Position numbers and translations under genes: made by a program. From positions 3,906,001 to 3,970,000 of the forward strand of contig NZ_JAHLZZ010000001.1 of NCBI RefSeq assembly GCF_018967845.1: a DNA stretch of 64,000 bases, written 5' to 3'. The notes beneath the pieces were generated by a model. It was given only the letters and a program-made list of their open reading frames with translations, ran no database searches and was not told the origin of the DNA. Source of the stretch: Hymenobacter siberiensis. Its GTDB lineage: Bacteria; Bacteroidota; Bacteroidia; Cytophagales; Hymenobacteraceae. This document shows, one piece after another, positions 27,869 through 37,094 of this stretch (positions within the stretch are counted from its first letter, which is position 1; every line of letters starts with the position of its first letter).

Positions 27869-28807
27869 ATGCCCTACCTCATTTCTCTGGCCGTATTGGT
27901 GGCCATTCTGTACGCGTTTTACCAATACGCCACTGCCGACTCGCGCCTCCGCACGGCCGCGCTGGCCCAGGAATTTCCGGCCGCCTGGCGGCAGATTCTA
28001 TTCGAGCAGGTCGCCTTCTACGTGGCCCTGACGGATGCCGAAAAAGCCCGGTTTGAAAAGCAGACGCAGGTTTTCCTGGCCCGCACCCGCATCACCGGCG
28101 TACAGACGGAAGTGGACGACAACACGCGCCTGCTAGTGGCCGCCTCGGCCCTCATCCCCGTGTTTGGGTTTCCCGATTGGGAGTACCGCAATCTGAGCGA
28201 AGTTCTCATCGTGCCCGATGCCTGGCAGCTGCAAAACGACCCTACCAGGGAAATCAAAACCTTGCAGGGCACGCTGCTCGGCTCGGTGCAGGGCTTCCAG
28301 AACCAGCACTACATGCGCCTTTCCAAAGCGTCTCTCGAACAGGGCTTCCGCGACGCGGTGGACCGCCAGAACGTGGGCATCCACGAATTTGCGCACCTGC
28401 TCGATGAAGCAGACGGCGTGATTGACGGCCTGCCCAAAGTCGCCATGCCCCCCGATTTGCTGCCCCAGTGGGCGGCCGTGGTGCAACGCGAAATCGCGGC
28501 CATTCAGGCCGGCAAATCAGAAATCAACCCCTACGCCGCCACCAACGAGGCCGAGTTCTTCGCCGTCGTCACCGAGTACTTCTTTGAGAAGCCCGAGAAG
28601 CTGCAGGAGCACCACCCCGAACTCTATCAGCTGCTCACCCAGGCCTTCCGCCAAAAACCCAAACAACGCTTCCTCCGCTTCGCCACCGACCCGCGCGAGT
28701 GGATAAAAATCCTGCGCAGCAGCCGCAAATTTGGCCGCAACACGCCCTGCCCCTGCGGCAGTGGCCGGAAATACAAGGACTGCCACCTGGCGGTGCAGCC
28801 GGTATAA
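27869..28807 (+). CDS. M90-family zinc peptidase (MtfA-like) with SEC-C tail
   Basis: 312 residues. An N-terminal membrane helix (YLISLAVLVAILYAFYQY) precedes an MtfA-type metallopeptidase domain: NVGIHEFAHLLDEADG (HExxH near residue 171) with the later ENP-like third-ligand region EAEFFAVVTEYFFEKP. The extreme C-terminus, FGRNTPCPCGSGRKYKDCH, is a SEC-C zinc motif as in SecA. E. coli MtfA senses Mlc; whether that applies here is unknown. The SEC-C addition is known in this family. A hairpin terminator follows. Confidence 0.9.
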   Translation: MPYLISLAVLVAILYAFYQYATADSRLRTAALAQEFPAAWRQILFEQVAFYVALTDAEKARFEKQTQVFLARTRITGVQTEVDDNTRLLVAASALIPVFGFPDWEYRNLSEVLIVPDAWQLQNDPTREIKTLQGTLLGSVQGFQNQHYMRLSKASLEQGFRDAVDRQNVGIHEFAHLLDEADGVIDGLPKVAMPPDLLPQWAAVVQREIAAIQAGKSEINPYAATNEAEFFAVVTEYFFEKPEKLQEHHPELYQLLTQAFRQKPKQRFLRFATDPREWIKILRSSRKFGRNTPCPCGSGRKYKDCHLAVQPV

Positions 28808-28817
28808 ACACCTATCA

Positions 28818-28861
28818 AGCAGTCCGTCATGCTTCGATGGCGCTCAGCATGACGGACTGCT
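28818..28861. terminator. hairpin terminator built from a shortened REP-like repeat (copy 6)
   Basis: Arms AGCAGTCCGTCATGC / GCATGACGGACTGCT, 15 bp, with a 14-base loop followed by TT-rich DNA, 10 bases after the M90 gene stop. The loop holds truncated repeat sequence (TTCGATGGCGCTCA). Confidence 0.7.
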
Positions 28862-28882
28862 TTGATTTATCCTGACCTGCCG

Positions 28883-30481
28883 CTACCGGCTCCCCTGCTG
28901 CAATACCCAATCACGCACCGCAGTCAGCAGCACCGGAGCAACCACGGACTCCACCGTGCCATCGGCGGCGGCAATGCTCTCGGCGGCGGGGGTTTGAAAC
29001 CAGTGGTTGAGGCCCGGCAGCCGGCGGGCGCTGACGCGCTTATTCCCTTTAAGGCCTTTTTCGAGGGCGGTCAGGTTGGTAGCGGCATTCACCTCAGCAT
29101 CGTCGGTGCCATTAAGCAGTAGCACGGGGCACTGCACATCGGCCAGGCCGGGCTGGGGGTCGAATTTCAGGTAATAGCGGTACCAGGGCGTAAGCAAGTC
29201 GGTGGCGCGGGCGCGGGCCAGGGCGGGGTCCTGGTTGGGGTAGCGCTGGTGCAGCATGTTTACCACGATGGCCTGCGCCTGGTCGTTGCTGGCCGTTTGG
29301 CGCACAATTTCCAGCATGGTTCGCCGAAATTTGAGGGTTGCTTCCGCCTGCTTACGCTCTTCGCTTTTGATTTTGAGGCGCTGCTGCGCCACGTAGGTTT
29401 CGACCTGGGCTGAGTTAGAGCCACTGGCCCGCAGCTTGGCGGCCTTGGCCAACACCTCGGCCCAGGCCTGGCGGCGGGCCTCGCCAGTGCGGGCCGTGTC
29501 GGCGGCGCTCAGCGGTTCGGGCTGGCTGGCCAGCAGGTCCAGTCCCACCAGGCCAGATGCCGCCAGCGCCACCACAAAGCCGGGGGGCACGGGCTGGGCC
29601 GCCGCCAGCAGGGCCACATTACCGCCCTCGCCGTGGCCGATGAGGCCGGTGCGCGCCGGGTCGATGCTCGGCCGGATGCGCAGGTAGCCGAGGCCCGCCT
29701 GCGCATCGCGCACCAGGTCGGCGGTGGTCGCCAGCGGGCCGTTGCCACCCGACTCGCCCACGCCCCGGTCGTCGAGCCGCAGCACAGCAATACCCTGGCG
29801 GGCCAGCGTAGCGGCGATATCGGCAAAGAAGCGGTAGCTGCCCTGGCGCGAGTCACGGTCCTGGCTGCCCATATCGGTGAGCAGCACGGCGGCCGGAAAC
29901 GGCCCGGCCCCGTCCGGAATGCTGAGGGTGCCGGCCAGGGCCACGTTGCCCGGCTGGCTGGTCAGGTGCACGGTTTCAATGTGGTAGGTGGTCGCCTTCA
30001 CGGCTGCGGTTTTTTCCACGGCTACTGTGCCGGCACCGTTGGGGTCGGCGCGCTGCAGCACCAACGGCACGCGCAGCCCGGGTTGTAGCCATATGCCGCG
30101 CAGCTCCTGCCCCGCCTCGCCCGCCTGAATGCACACAAAGCGGCAATCCACGGTAGCGGCGTAGAAGATGAGCGTATCGCCCCGCAGCGTGAGCGAGGCC
30201 GGCACCTTATTCAGGCGCTTGGCGGGCAGGTCAAGGGTGGCAATCAGCTTATTGGCCGCCGGCTGAATGATGCTGATTTGGATGGGCAGCGTCCCGCCGG
30301 GGATTGACAGCGGCCCCTTCCAAACGCCGGCAACGCTGGGCATACTGGCCACCGGCGCTGCGGAATGCTGGGCCACTGAGTCGGGACGGATGGGCGCGCT
30401 GGCTTGCCCCAGCACTGCCGCCGGCCACAGCCCCACGCCTATTACCACCTTTCCCGCGTTGCGGAGCAGCTTCCGTATCAT
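28883..30481 (-). CDS. secreted alpha/beta hydrolase
   Basis: 532 residues with a signal peptide ending near VLGQA. The N-terminal 130 residues form a beta-rich domain common in Bacteroidota hydrolases (GVWKGPLSIPGGTLPIQ), followed by an alpha/beta hydrolase core: LLTDMGSQDRD oxyanion strand, the nucleophile motif GHGEGG with Glu where Ser is usual, and LNGTDDAEVNAATN and GLNHWFQ for the acid and His. The GHGEGG elbow means the catalytic serine is replaced, as in many COG1073-type members, so enzymatic activity is uncertain. Periplasmic or surface. Confidence 0.82.
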   Translation of the reverse strand: MIRKLLRNAGKVVIGVGLWPAAVLGQASAPIRPDSVAQHSAAPVASMPSVAGVWKGPLSIPGGTLPIQISIIQPAANKLIATLDLPAKRLNKVPASLTLRGDTLIFYAATVDCRFVCIQAGEAGQELRGIWLQPGLRVPLVLQRADPNGAGTVAVEKTAAVKATTYHIETVHLTSQPGNVALAGTLSIPDGAGPFPAAVLLTDMGSQDRDSRQGSYRFFADIAATLARQGIAVLRLDDRGVGESGGNGPLATTADLVRDAQAGLGYLRIRPSIDPARTGLIGHGEGGNVALLAAAQPVPPGFVVALAASGLVGLDLLASQPEPLSAADTARTGEARRQAWAEVLAKAAKLRASGSNSAQVETYVAQQRLKIKSEERKQAEATLKFRRTMLEIVRQTASNDQAQAIVVNMLHQRYPNQDPALARARATDLLTPWYRYYLKFDPQPGLADVQCPVLLLNGTDDAEVNAATNLTALEKGLKGNKRVSARRLPGLNHWFQTPAAESIAAADGTVESVVAPVLLTAVRDWVLQQGSR

Positions 30482-30535
30482 ATCAATTTAAGGCAAACTC
30501 ATGGCCGAAGCAATAAAACCATGCTTATCAGCTAC

Positions 30536-31534
30536 TTATGGCAGCAGCACGCGGTCAATCACGTGTACCACGCCGTTGGTGCACTGCACGTCCGGAATCA
30601 CCATGTTAGCGGGTACCGTGTTGCTGGCACCTTTCACGGTAAGCACACCGCTCTGGAAGCCTCCCAGCACCACCGGTGCGCCACCAGCCGAGGCCACCGA
30701 AGTGTTTTCGGGTAATTCGGGCGTGAATTTCCCGCCCTGCGCACCCCCAACTACGTGGTTGAGCAGCACTGCCGTCACGGTAGCCACAGGCAGCTTGCGG
30801 ATGTCGCTGGGCTGATTCAGCGGTACGCCCAGCAGCACGCCAAGGTCTTTAAACGCCTGGTCGGTGGGCGCAAATACGGTGAGCGGCGCGCTACCGGGCG
30901 ACCCCGTGAGGGCCCCCTGCAAGTTGCAATATACCACGGCTTCAACGAGAAAAGTCAGCTCCGGCTTCACGAAAACCTTGCTGCTTTGCAGGGCCAACGC
31001 CGAATTAAGGATATCGACACCCGTAGCCAGCAGCACCTTGTCGATGGGGTGAATCAGGCCGTTGGCCGCCTTCACATCGGTACCCAGAATTTTGGAGCCG
31101 TTGACATATAGCGTACCATCGGCCCGCCGGATAATGCGCCGCGTGACACCCAGCGCCGAACCAGACGTGCTGCCCGCCGTGAGCGCGCTGCCCGCCAGCG
31201 TCCCGCTGAAGACGTGGTAATAGAGGGTGCTCTGCAAAAAGGACTGCTGCAACGCTCCCAGGTCCTGGGCCGTGTTGAGGCCGAGGCGGCTGAAAGCGGC
31301 ATTAGTGGGCGCAAACACCGTGAACTTTCCGCCGCTGGCCGGGTCTTCGTTTTTGTTGCCGAGCAGCACGGCCACGTTGCCACGAATAGCAGCATCTTCC
31401 AGTTCCTGAAAATCGGGATTGGTAACCGCAATATTGGTGATGGAAGGGTCAACCTCTTTATTCTTGGCGCAGCCATTCATGGCTAAAAGGCCCAATGCCA
31501 GCAAACCGGCTTTAATGGGAAGATATTTTTTCAT
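30536..31534 (-). CDS. lipoprotein with two fasciclin (FAS1) domains
   Basis: 332 residues. The lipobox LLAMNGC ends a short signal peptide. Two FAS1 repeats follow; each contains the H-box TVFAPTNAAF or TVFAPTDQAF and ends with the second conserved strand (NGLIHPIDKVLL; NGVVHVIDRVLL). FAS1 domains mediate adhesion to surfaces or matrix. The start MKKYLPIKAG was chosen because it gives a proper signal peptide; the 39 residues before it do not. Divergent from the next outer-membrane gene across an AT-rich 210-base gap. Confidence 0.9.
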   Translation of the reverse strand: MKKYLPIKAGLLALGLLAMNGCAKNKEVDPSITNIAVTNPDFQELEDAAIRGNVAVLLGNKNEDPASGGKFTVFAPTNAAFSRLGLNTAQDLGALQQSFLQSTLYYHVFSGTLAGSALTAGSTSGSALGVTRRIIRRADGTLYVNGSKILGTDVKAANGLIHPIDKVLLATGVDILNSALALQSSKVFVKPELTFLVEAVVYCNLQGALTGSPGSAPLTVFAPTDQAFKDLGVLLGVPLNQPSDIRKLPVATVTAVLLNHVVGGAQGGKFTPELPENTSVASAGGAPVVLGGFQSGVLTVKGASNTVPANMVIPDVQCTNGVVHVIDRVLLP

Positions 31535-31746
31535 CGGGTAAATTATTGTTTTTATCGTGCTAACAAGTTCATTCAACTCAAATTGCTGAATATAAATGAT
31601 TTCATAAAGCCATCGGATTGCGCTAAGGTAAATCTGTTCCATTAAACACACCCGTAAATTGCATCAGAATAGACTAAATGAGCTGTTTTTGTTTGGCCAT
31701 ACCCAGCCAGGCTACCCCTAATAGTAGTTTCTTATTTATTGTTTTT

Positions 31747-32652
31747 ATGCAAAATTTTTCCAAGCTGTTTTGTGGTGTTTTTTTACTTACCGGCGTGGCT
31801 ACCACTGCTCGGGGGCAGAGCCTGGTGAGTGGTTTTATGGCGGGCAAGGGCCACGGCTCGGTGGTAGTGTCGGGCACGGCCGAGCGCTATACCGATGTGT
31901 ACCTAGCCCCCGAAAAAATATCGGGCGTGCCGGTTTTTCAGGAGGTACGCGTCAATTCGCTCAATCTCTACGGCACCTATGGCCTATCCGACAAGATTGA
32001 CGCCGTTATCAGCCTGCCCTACATTCAGTCGAAAGGCCGCGCTGCGGAGGGGGTAATCGATGGCCTGAACTCCTACTACTCCACGCAGGGCTACACCAAC
32101 GTGCGCCAGGGCCTGCAGGACGTTACCGCCCTACTCAAGTTCAAATCCTACACCCGCGAAATTGGCAGCAGCATCCTCGACCTGCTGGGCGTGGTCAGCT
32201 TCAGCACCCCGGTGAGCGACTACCAGAGCAACACCGGCTACGGCTACATCATCGCCATCGGCAACCGGGCCACCAAGTACACGGCCTCCGGCGTGGCGCA
32301 CCTCAAAACCAGCTCGGGCGTGTTTGCCACGGCCCAGGTGGGCTACAGCCTGCGCACCGGCTCCGTGCCCGATGCCCTCGTGGGCGAGGCCAAGCTGGGC
32401 TACGCAGGCCCCAAAATCTACCTCGAAGGCAATGCCTCTTTCCAGGAATCGAACGGCGGCACCGACATTGCCGCCCAGGGCTTCAACGGCTTTTTTCCCT
32501 CCACGCGCGTCAATTATCTCCGCCTGGGCGCCAGCGCCTACCGGCCCATCACCAACGGCTTCGGCCTGACGCTGGGGGCCAATACCTACGTGGCCGGCCG
32601 CAACATTGGCAAGGCCACCGGCTACTCGGCCGGTATCACGTATAACTTCTAG
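31747..32652 (+). CDS. outer-membrane beta-barrel protein (transporter-like)
   Basis: 301 residues with a signal peptide (LFCGVFLLTGVATTARGQS). The mature part is rich in alternating strands, with GLSDKIDAVISLPYIQSKG, SFSTPVSDYQSNTGYGYI and a C-terminal AGITYNF ending in aromatic Phe, as expected for insertion by BamA. It resembles the meta-pathway/OMPP1-like barrels of hydrocarbon uptake only loosely, so no substrate is proposed. Single gene, divergent from the fasciclin lipoprotein. Confidence 0.75.
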   Translation: MQNFSKLFCGVFLLTGVATTARGQSLVSGFMAGKGHGSVVVSGTAERYTDVYLAPEKISGVPVFQEVRVNSLNLYGTYGLSDKIDAVISLPYIQSKGRAAEGVIDGLNSYYSTQGYTNVRQGLQDVTALLKFKSYTREIGSSILDLLGVVSFSTPVSDYQSNTGYGYIIAIGNRATKYTASGVAHLKTSSGVFATAQVGYSLRTGSVPDALVGEAKLGYAGPKIYLEGNASFQESNGGTDIAAQGFNGFFPSTRVNYLRLGASAYRPITNGFGLTLGANTYVAGRNIGKATGYSAGITYNF

Positions 32653-32669
32653 GTTAATCAGCTTTTATT

Positions 32670-32741
32670 AAGCCACAAGCTCCAGGCTGCAAGCTTTCTC
32701 CGTTGTTTCGGAAAAGGCTTGCAGCCTGGAGCTTGTGGCTT
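32670..32741. repeat. palindrome with 25-bp arms between convergent genes
   Basis: AAGCCACAAGCTCCAGGCTG continues to AAGC on the left and is perfectly complemented on the right, with a CTTGTGGCTTGTGGCTT duplication at the right edge. It separates the converging outer-membrane and pirin genes and likely terminates both. It is unrelated to the GTCATGC palindromes. Confidence 0.8.
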
Positions 32742-32753
32742 GTGGCTTAAATC

Positions 32754-33476
32754 TTAATAATTCGATTCTGACGAAGGCAGGTCAATCAGGATAAACTGCG
32801 CGTCTTTGGCGGCGCGAATCTGCACCACGTCGTCGTCGGTCATGCGGGCCTGGTCGTTGGGGCCGAGCTCGGTGCCGTTTACGAAAATGGAGCCCTGCTT
32901 CACGTAAATGAAGGTGAGGCGAATGGGGAAAGTTTTGAACTCAATTTCCTCACCCTCGTCCAGATTTGACCAGTAAACCGTGCTGTTGGAATTCATGTAC
33001 ACCACGTCTTCCAGCACTTTCTGGCCGGTTACGAGGGGCACCAGCTGGTTCTTGTTGCCGCTGGTGAAGCCCAGGTCTTTCTGCTCGTAGCTGGGGGCCA
33101 GGCCCTTCTGGCTGGGGATGAACCACAGTTGGTAGAGATGCAGGGGGGTATCCTGACGGTTAAACTCGGAATGGGCCAGGCCGGTCCCGGCGGTCATGCG
33201 CTGTACTTCGCCCGCCTTGATGGTCGTTTTGTTGCCCATCGTGTCCTGGTGCGTGATTTCGCCGTCGAGCATCAGCGTCACGATTTCCATTTCCGAGTGC
33301 GGATGCTGCGGAAAGCCCGACTGGGCGGCCACGCTGTCATCATTGAACACGCGCAACGGCCCGAAGTGCATATTGGCGCGGTCGAAATAATCGGCGAACG
33401 AAAACAGAAAGTAGCTACTGAGCCAGGCAGCGGGAGCAGCATGGTGACGGTCGGCGGCGGAAATGTACTTGAGCAT
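32754..33476 (-). CDS. pirin-family protein
   Basis: A bicupin of 240 residues. The N-terminal metal site has the pirin pattern: FPQHPHSEMEIVTLMLDGE and later GLAHSEFN, so His, His, His and Glu ligands are present. The C-terminal cupin is present but degenerate. Some family members (YhhW) are quercetinases; others are regulators; here the role is unknown. The start MLKYISAADRHH fits family N-termini; Met at 33497 is an alternative. Cytosolic. Confidence 0.9.
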   Translation of the reverse strand: MLKYISAADRHHAAPAAWLSSYFLFSFADYFDRANMHFGPLRVFNDDSVAAQSGFPQHPHSEMEIVTLMLDGEITHQDTMGNKTTIKAGEVQRMTAGTGLAHSEFNRQDTPLHLYQLWFIPSQKGLAPSYEQKDLGFTSGNKNQLVPLVTGQKVLEDVVYMNSNSTVYWSNLDEGEEIEFKTFPIRLTFIYVKQGSIFVNGTELGPNDQARMTDDDVVQIRAAKDAQFILIDLPSSESNY

Positions 33477-33610
33477 AGCGTGAGAGCGAGAGGACATGGC
33501 GTGCCTACCATACGCGCAGGCCGGGCCGGAAGTTGGCCTTGCCCCGCACAGCAAATCCCCTCCGAAAGTCGAAAGGGATTTATGACCTTATTTAAGGAAG
33601 CAGTTTCAGG

Positions 33611-34447
33611 CTACGCTTTGCGCAGCAGGGCTACCTGCTGCTGCAGGTCGAGCACGAGGCTGGCCACACGCTCCAGCGAGAGCTCGGCAATGGGGAACGT
33701 GCTGCTGATGTAGCTTTTAGCCTCCCAGATTTCGAGCACGTCGTCGGCCTTCACGTCATAGGGCGAGAAATTCGGGTTGTCGGAGTGGAGCACGAACATG
33801 GCCCCGGAGCGCATCTTATTAAACACGCGCTTGAACACGATGCCGTCGCGCGAACTCACCACGATGCAGGGCGTGCCATCCTTAATGCTGGCCCATTCTT
33901 CTACGTAGCGCCCCACGATAACGGTGCCGCTGGCGATGGGCAGCATCGAGTCGCCGGCAATTTCGAAGGCGCGGTACGTGCCCGTTTGCGAGAGCATGGG
34001 CAGGCGGAATTTGGGCAGCACCTCCAGGTATTCGCGGTCGGCGTAGCCGTTGAGGTAGCCGGCAGCGGCTTTCTGGGGCACCAGCTCGATGTTCTCGTTC
34101 TGGTCCTTATCCACGGTGAAGGCCAGCACGCGGAGCCGGCCGCCAGCCGCCGGCGTAGGCGGCTCGGGGTTATCGTCGGCGGAATCAGAATCGAGCGCGT
34201 TGGGGTCGGGCGCGGGCAACGAACCGATAATTTTGGTGTTCTTCTTCTTGCTGAAATCGGTGGTTACGAGCTGGTCGAGCGTGATGCCGAATAGGCGGGC
34301 CATGTTGACGAGCGTAGCGAGGCGGGGCTCGGCGCGGCCTTCTTCGTAGGCACCCACCAGGGAACGTTTGATGCCGAGCTTTTCGGCCATCTGGGCCTGC
34401 GTGAGGGCGAGCTCGCGCCGGCAAAACTTGAGGTTGGTATTTATCAT
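33611..34447 (-). CDS. XRE/S24 regulator (LexA/CI-like)
   Basis: 278 residues. An N-terminal HTH (LALTQAQMAEKLGIKRSLVG, residues 13-32) is followed by a ~60-residue linker and a C-terminal S24 peptidase fold: FEIAGDSMLPI carries the nucleophile Ser (GDSM) and VFKRVF the catalytic Lys. Such proteins repress genes until RecA* or another signal triggers self-cleavage. The linker lacks an obvious Ala-Gly cleavage pair, so self-cleavage is uncertain. It is 289 bases from recQ, same strand. Confidence 0.88.
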   Translation of the reverse strand: MINTNLKFCRRELALTQAQMAEKLGIKRSLVGAYEEGRAEPRLATLVNMARLFGITLDQLVTTDFSKKKNTKIIGSLPAPDPNALDSDSADDNPEPPTPAAGGRLRVLAFTVDKDQNENIELVPQKAAAGYLNGYADREYLEVLPKFRLPMLSQTGTYRAFEIAGDSMLPIASGTVIVGRYVEEWASIKDGTPCIVVSSRDGIVFKRVFNKMRSGAMFVLHSDNPNFSPYDVKADDVLEIWEAKSYISSTFPIAELSLERVASLVLDLQQQVALLRKA

Positions 34448-34504
34448 CGGTGGGAGGCGGCAGCCGGGAGTGGCGTTGGATTCAACGCGGATTCGGCTGG
34501 TGAA

Positions 34505-34545
34505 GTTAGCAACGCAAGTGCGAAGTTACTAATTCACTTAGCTAA
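34505..34545 (-). promoter_or_regulatory. candidate promoter/operator of the XRE/S24 gene
   Basis: On the minus strand, TAACTTCG (34521-34528) matches the -7 box. It is flanked by GTTAGC (34505) and the palindrome TTAGCTAA (34538-34545), with GTTACTAA between, so repeated TTAG/GTTA half-sites could be an autorepression operator. The rest of the 289-base gap shows no gene. Confidence 0.35.
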
Positions 34546-34736
34546 TAAATTTCTGCCCACCACTTTAGCGTCGAGCAATTTGTCTTTCGGCTCCCAATTC
34601 CCCGCCTTTGCTTTTTCTCGCGGAGGTTCGCCGAGGGTAACGCGGAGGTTCGCAGATTTTATGTGGTTGATTTATCAGGCTTTTTGAGCTCTGATAACGA
34701 CCTGAATTCAAACGGCAAGCGAAAGCTTACCTCACT

Positions 34737-36959
34737 TTACTGGCCGCGCAAACGCCTGTGATACAGCGCGGCCATGCGTAGCTGAAAGTAGTCGTATTTC
34801 TCGCGCAGGTGGTCGAACAGGTCGCGCAGCGTGGGGTCGCCGCCGAGCTGGGCGCGGGCGGTGAAGATTTCGGCCAGCTCGGCATCAGTGGTGAAGTCGT
34901 GGATGCGCAGCTCGCGGCCTTTGGCGTAGGCGTTGTAGAGATGGGTTTTCACGGTGCTCAGGGCCAGGCCGCGGCGCTCGGAAATGTCCTCGGGGGTGAG
35001 GCCAATCTGGTGGAACTGGATGGTGGCATCCTCGGAGTCGCTCACGGGCTTTTCGGCCACGGCAATACGGGGGCGCGGCTCGCTGAACATGTTGTCGGAA
35101 TCGGAGGGTACGGCCCCGCCGCCATCTTCCAGAATGAGGCGAATGAAGCTCTCGCCGTAGGTCTCGAACTTCTTCATGCCCACGCCCGAAATACCCAGCA
35201 TGCCCACGCGGTTGACGGGGCGCTCGGCGGCCATTTCCTGCAGCGTGGCATCGGAGAACACCACGTAGGGCGGCACGCCCTGCTCGTCGGCAATCTGCTT
35301 GCGCAGCTTGCGGAGCTTGTCGAACAGCTGCGCTTCGGGGGTGCCGAAGGCGGCAGTGGCGACGGCGTTGGCGGCTTTTTTGCCGGCGCGGGTGGTCTTC
35401 TCGGCCTTCTCGGCCACCTGAAACTTCTTGAGCGGCAGGGCGAGCTGGCCCTTCAATACTTCGTGGCCGCGCTCGGTGATTTTCAGGGCGTAGCCTTCCT
35501 CGTAGGCAATGTAGAACAGGCCGTCGTTCAGCATCTGGTGCACGTAGCTGTACCAGTCGAGGTAGGGCAGGTCGGAGCCCGCGCCGTAGGTTTTTATCTG
35601 GTCGTAGCCGCCTTGCAGCACGGCTTGGTTGCGCATGCCGCGCAGAATGTCAATCAGCAGATTGATAGCGACTTTCTCCCGGCTGCGGAACACGGCCGAC
35701 AGGGCTTTCTGGGCAATGAGCGTGCCGTCGAAGGTGGTGGGCGGGTTGCGGCAGATGTCGCAGTTGCCACAGTCCTGGGGCAGGGTTTCGGAGAAGTAGT
35801 TGAGCAGAATTTTGCGGCGGCAGCTGGCGGCTTCGGCAAACTGCTGCATGCGCTCGAGCTTGGCGGTGTTGAGCTGGGCCTGACGCGCGGGCACATCCTT
35901 GGTCACCATCTCGCGCATCTGCATCACGTCGGCGAAGCTGTAAAACAGGATGGCGGTGCTGGGGGCGCCGTCGCGCCCGGCCCGGCCGATTTCCTGGTAG
36001 TAGCCCTCGATGTTTTTGGGCAGATTGTAGTGCATCACCCAGCGCACGTTGCTTTTGTCGATGCCCATGCCGAAGGCGATGGTAGCCACAATCACCTGAA
36101 TATCATCCTGCAAAAAAGCCTCCTGGGCCTTGCCGCGCTGCAAAGGCGTGAGGCCGGCGTGGTAGTGCGCCGCCTTGATGCCCTTGGCGACGAGCTTGGC
36201 CGAGATGGTTTCGCAGGTCTTGCGCGAGAGGCAGTAGATAATGCCGGGGTCCTGCGGGTGGCGGCCGATGTAATCGATGACCGAGCCCACCCGGTCCTGG
36301 CCCGGCCGCACGTTGAGGTTGATGTTGGGCCGGTCAAAGCTCGATAAGAACACCCGAGGCTCACGCAGGTTGAGTTGGGTGATGATGTCACGCTTGGTGA
36401 GACGGTCGGCCGTGGCCGTGAGGGCGATGATGGGCGTGTTGGGAAAGTGCGTGCGCAGGGTTCCCAGCTTGGTGTACTCGGGTCGGAAATCGTGGCCCCA
36501 GCTTGAGATACAGTGTGCCTCATCGATGGCGAAGAGGCTGATATTGATGCGGTTCAGGAACTGCATAAAGCCCTCGCTCAGCAGTTTTTCGGGGCTCACG
36601 TAGAGCAGCTTGAGGTAGCCGCCGGTGGCGGCGCGGGCAATGTCATTGGCCTCGTTCTGGCCGACGCTGCTGTTGATGTAGGCGGCCGCGATGCCGTTGG
36701 CTTTCAGGGCTTCCACCTGGTCCTTCATCAGCGCGATGAGGGGAGATACGACGATGCAGGTGCCCTCGGAAACGACGGCCGGAATCTGGAAGCAGACCGA
36801 CTTGCCGCCGCCGGTGGGCATGAGCACCACGGTGTCTTTACCGGCCAGAATGTGCTCGATGATGTCGCCCTGCATGGGGCGGAAATTGTCGTAGCCGTAG
36901 TACCGTTTCAGGGCCTGGCGGGCGGCGGCGAGGGGCGGAGCGGGGGCTAATTCGGGCAT
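34737..36959 (-). CDS. recQ: RecQ-type ATP-dependent DNA helicase
   Basis: 740 residues, 3'-5' DNA unwinding in repair and recombination. Walker A is PTGGGKS (49-54), the DEAH box is at 146-149 (AIDEAHCISSWGHDFRPEY), and motif VI is QEIGRAGRDG. The zinc site is C-x16-CGNCDIC, followed by RQC winged helix, then an HRDC domain (AQLFDKLRKLRKQIADEQGV), and a further C-terminal HTH_40-like region (LTPEDISERRGLALSTVKTH). The start MPELAPAP was chosen; the frame upstream runs without a stop into the remains of DUF559. Confidence 0.96.
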   Translation of the reverse strand: MPELAPAPPLAAARQALKRYYGYDNFRPMQGDIIEHILAGKDTVVLMPTGGGKSVCFQIPAVVSEGTCIVVSPLIALMKDQVEALKANGIAAAYINSSVGQNEANDIARAATGGYLKLLYVSPEKLLSEGFMQFLNRINISLFAIDEAHCISSWGHDFRPEYTKLGTLRTHFPNTPIIALTATADRLTKRDIITQLNLREPRVFLSSFDRPNINLNVRPGQDRVGSVIDYIGRHPQDPGIIYCLSRKTCETISAKLVAKGIKAAHYHAGLTPLQRGKAQEAFLQDDIQVIVATIAFGMGIDKSNVRWVMHYNLPKNIEGYYQEIGRAGRDGAPSTAILFYSFADVMQMREMVTKDVPARQAQLNTAKLERMQQFAEAASCRRKILLNYFSETLPQDCGNCDICRNPPTTFDGTLIAQKALSAVFRSREKVAINLLIDILRGMRNQAVLQGGYDQIKTYGAGSDLPYLDWYSYVHQMLNDGLFYIAYEEGYALKITERGHEVLKGQLALPLKKFQVAEKAEKTTRAGKKAANAVATAAFGTPEAQLFDKLRKLRKQIADEQGVPPYVVFSDATLQEMAAERPVNRVGMLGISGVGMKKFETYGESFIRLILEDGGGAVPSDSDNMFSEPRPRIAVAEKPVSDSEDATIQFHQIGLTPEDISERRGLALSTVKTHLYNAYAKGRELRIHDFTTDAELAEIFTARAQLGGDPTLRDLFDHLREKYDYFQLRMAALYHRRLRGQ

Positions 36960-36974
36960 GTTGTTCGAGCGGGT

Positions 36975-37013
36975 CACCTCACCCCCCGGCCCCCTCTCCA
37001 AAAAAGAGGGGGA
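36975..37013. repeat. G/C-rich repeat R1
   Basis: Core ACCTCACCCCCCGGCCCCCT followed by CTCCAAAAAAGAGGGGGAG. It is directly repeated at 37467 (R2) and inverted at 37599 (R3). R1 sits between recQ and the DUF559 gene. Confidence 0.88.
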
Positions 37014-37094
37014 GTCAGACGGTCGTTCTATAAGGTTGTCTTTTAGGAATTTAGTAATTTGGGCTAAGACTGCGTCTAAGCTGGTTAGCACTTG

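Noticed and set aside
34809..36347. 512-residue plus-strand open frame opposite recQ
   Set aside because: It is an antisense shadow of recQ in GC-rich DNA; composition is Gly/Ala/His-rich with no family motif, while recQ has all its motifs.
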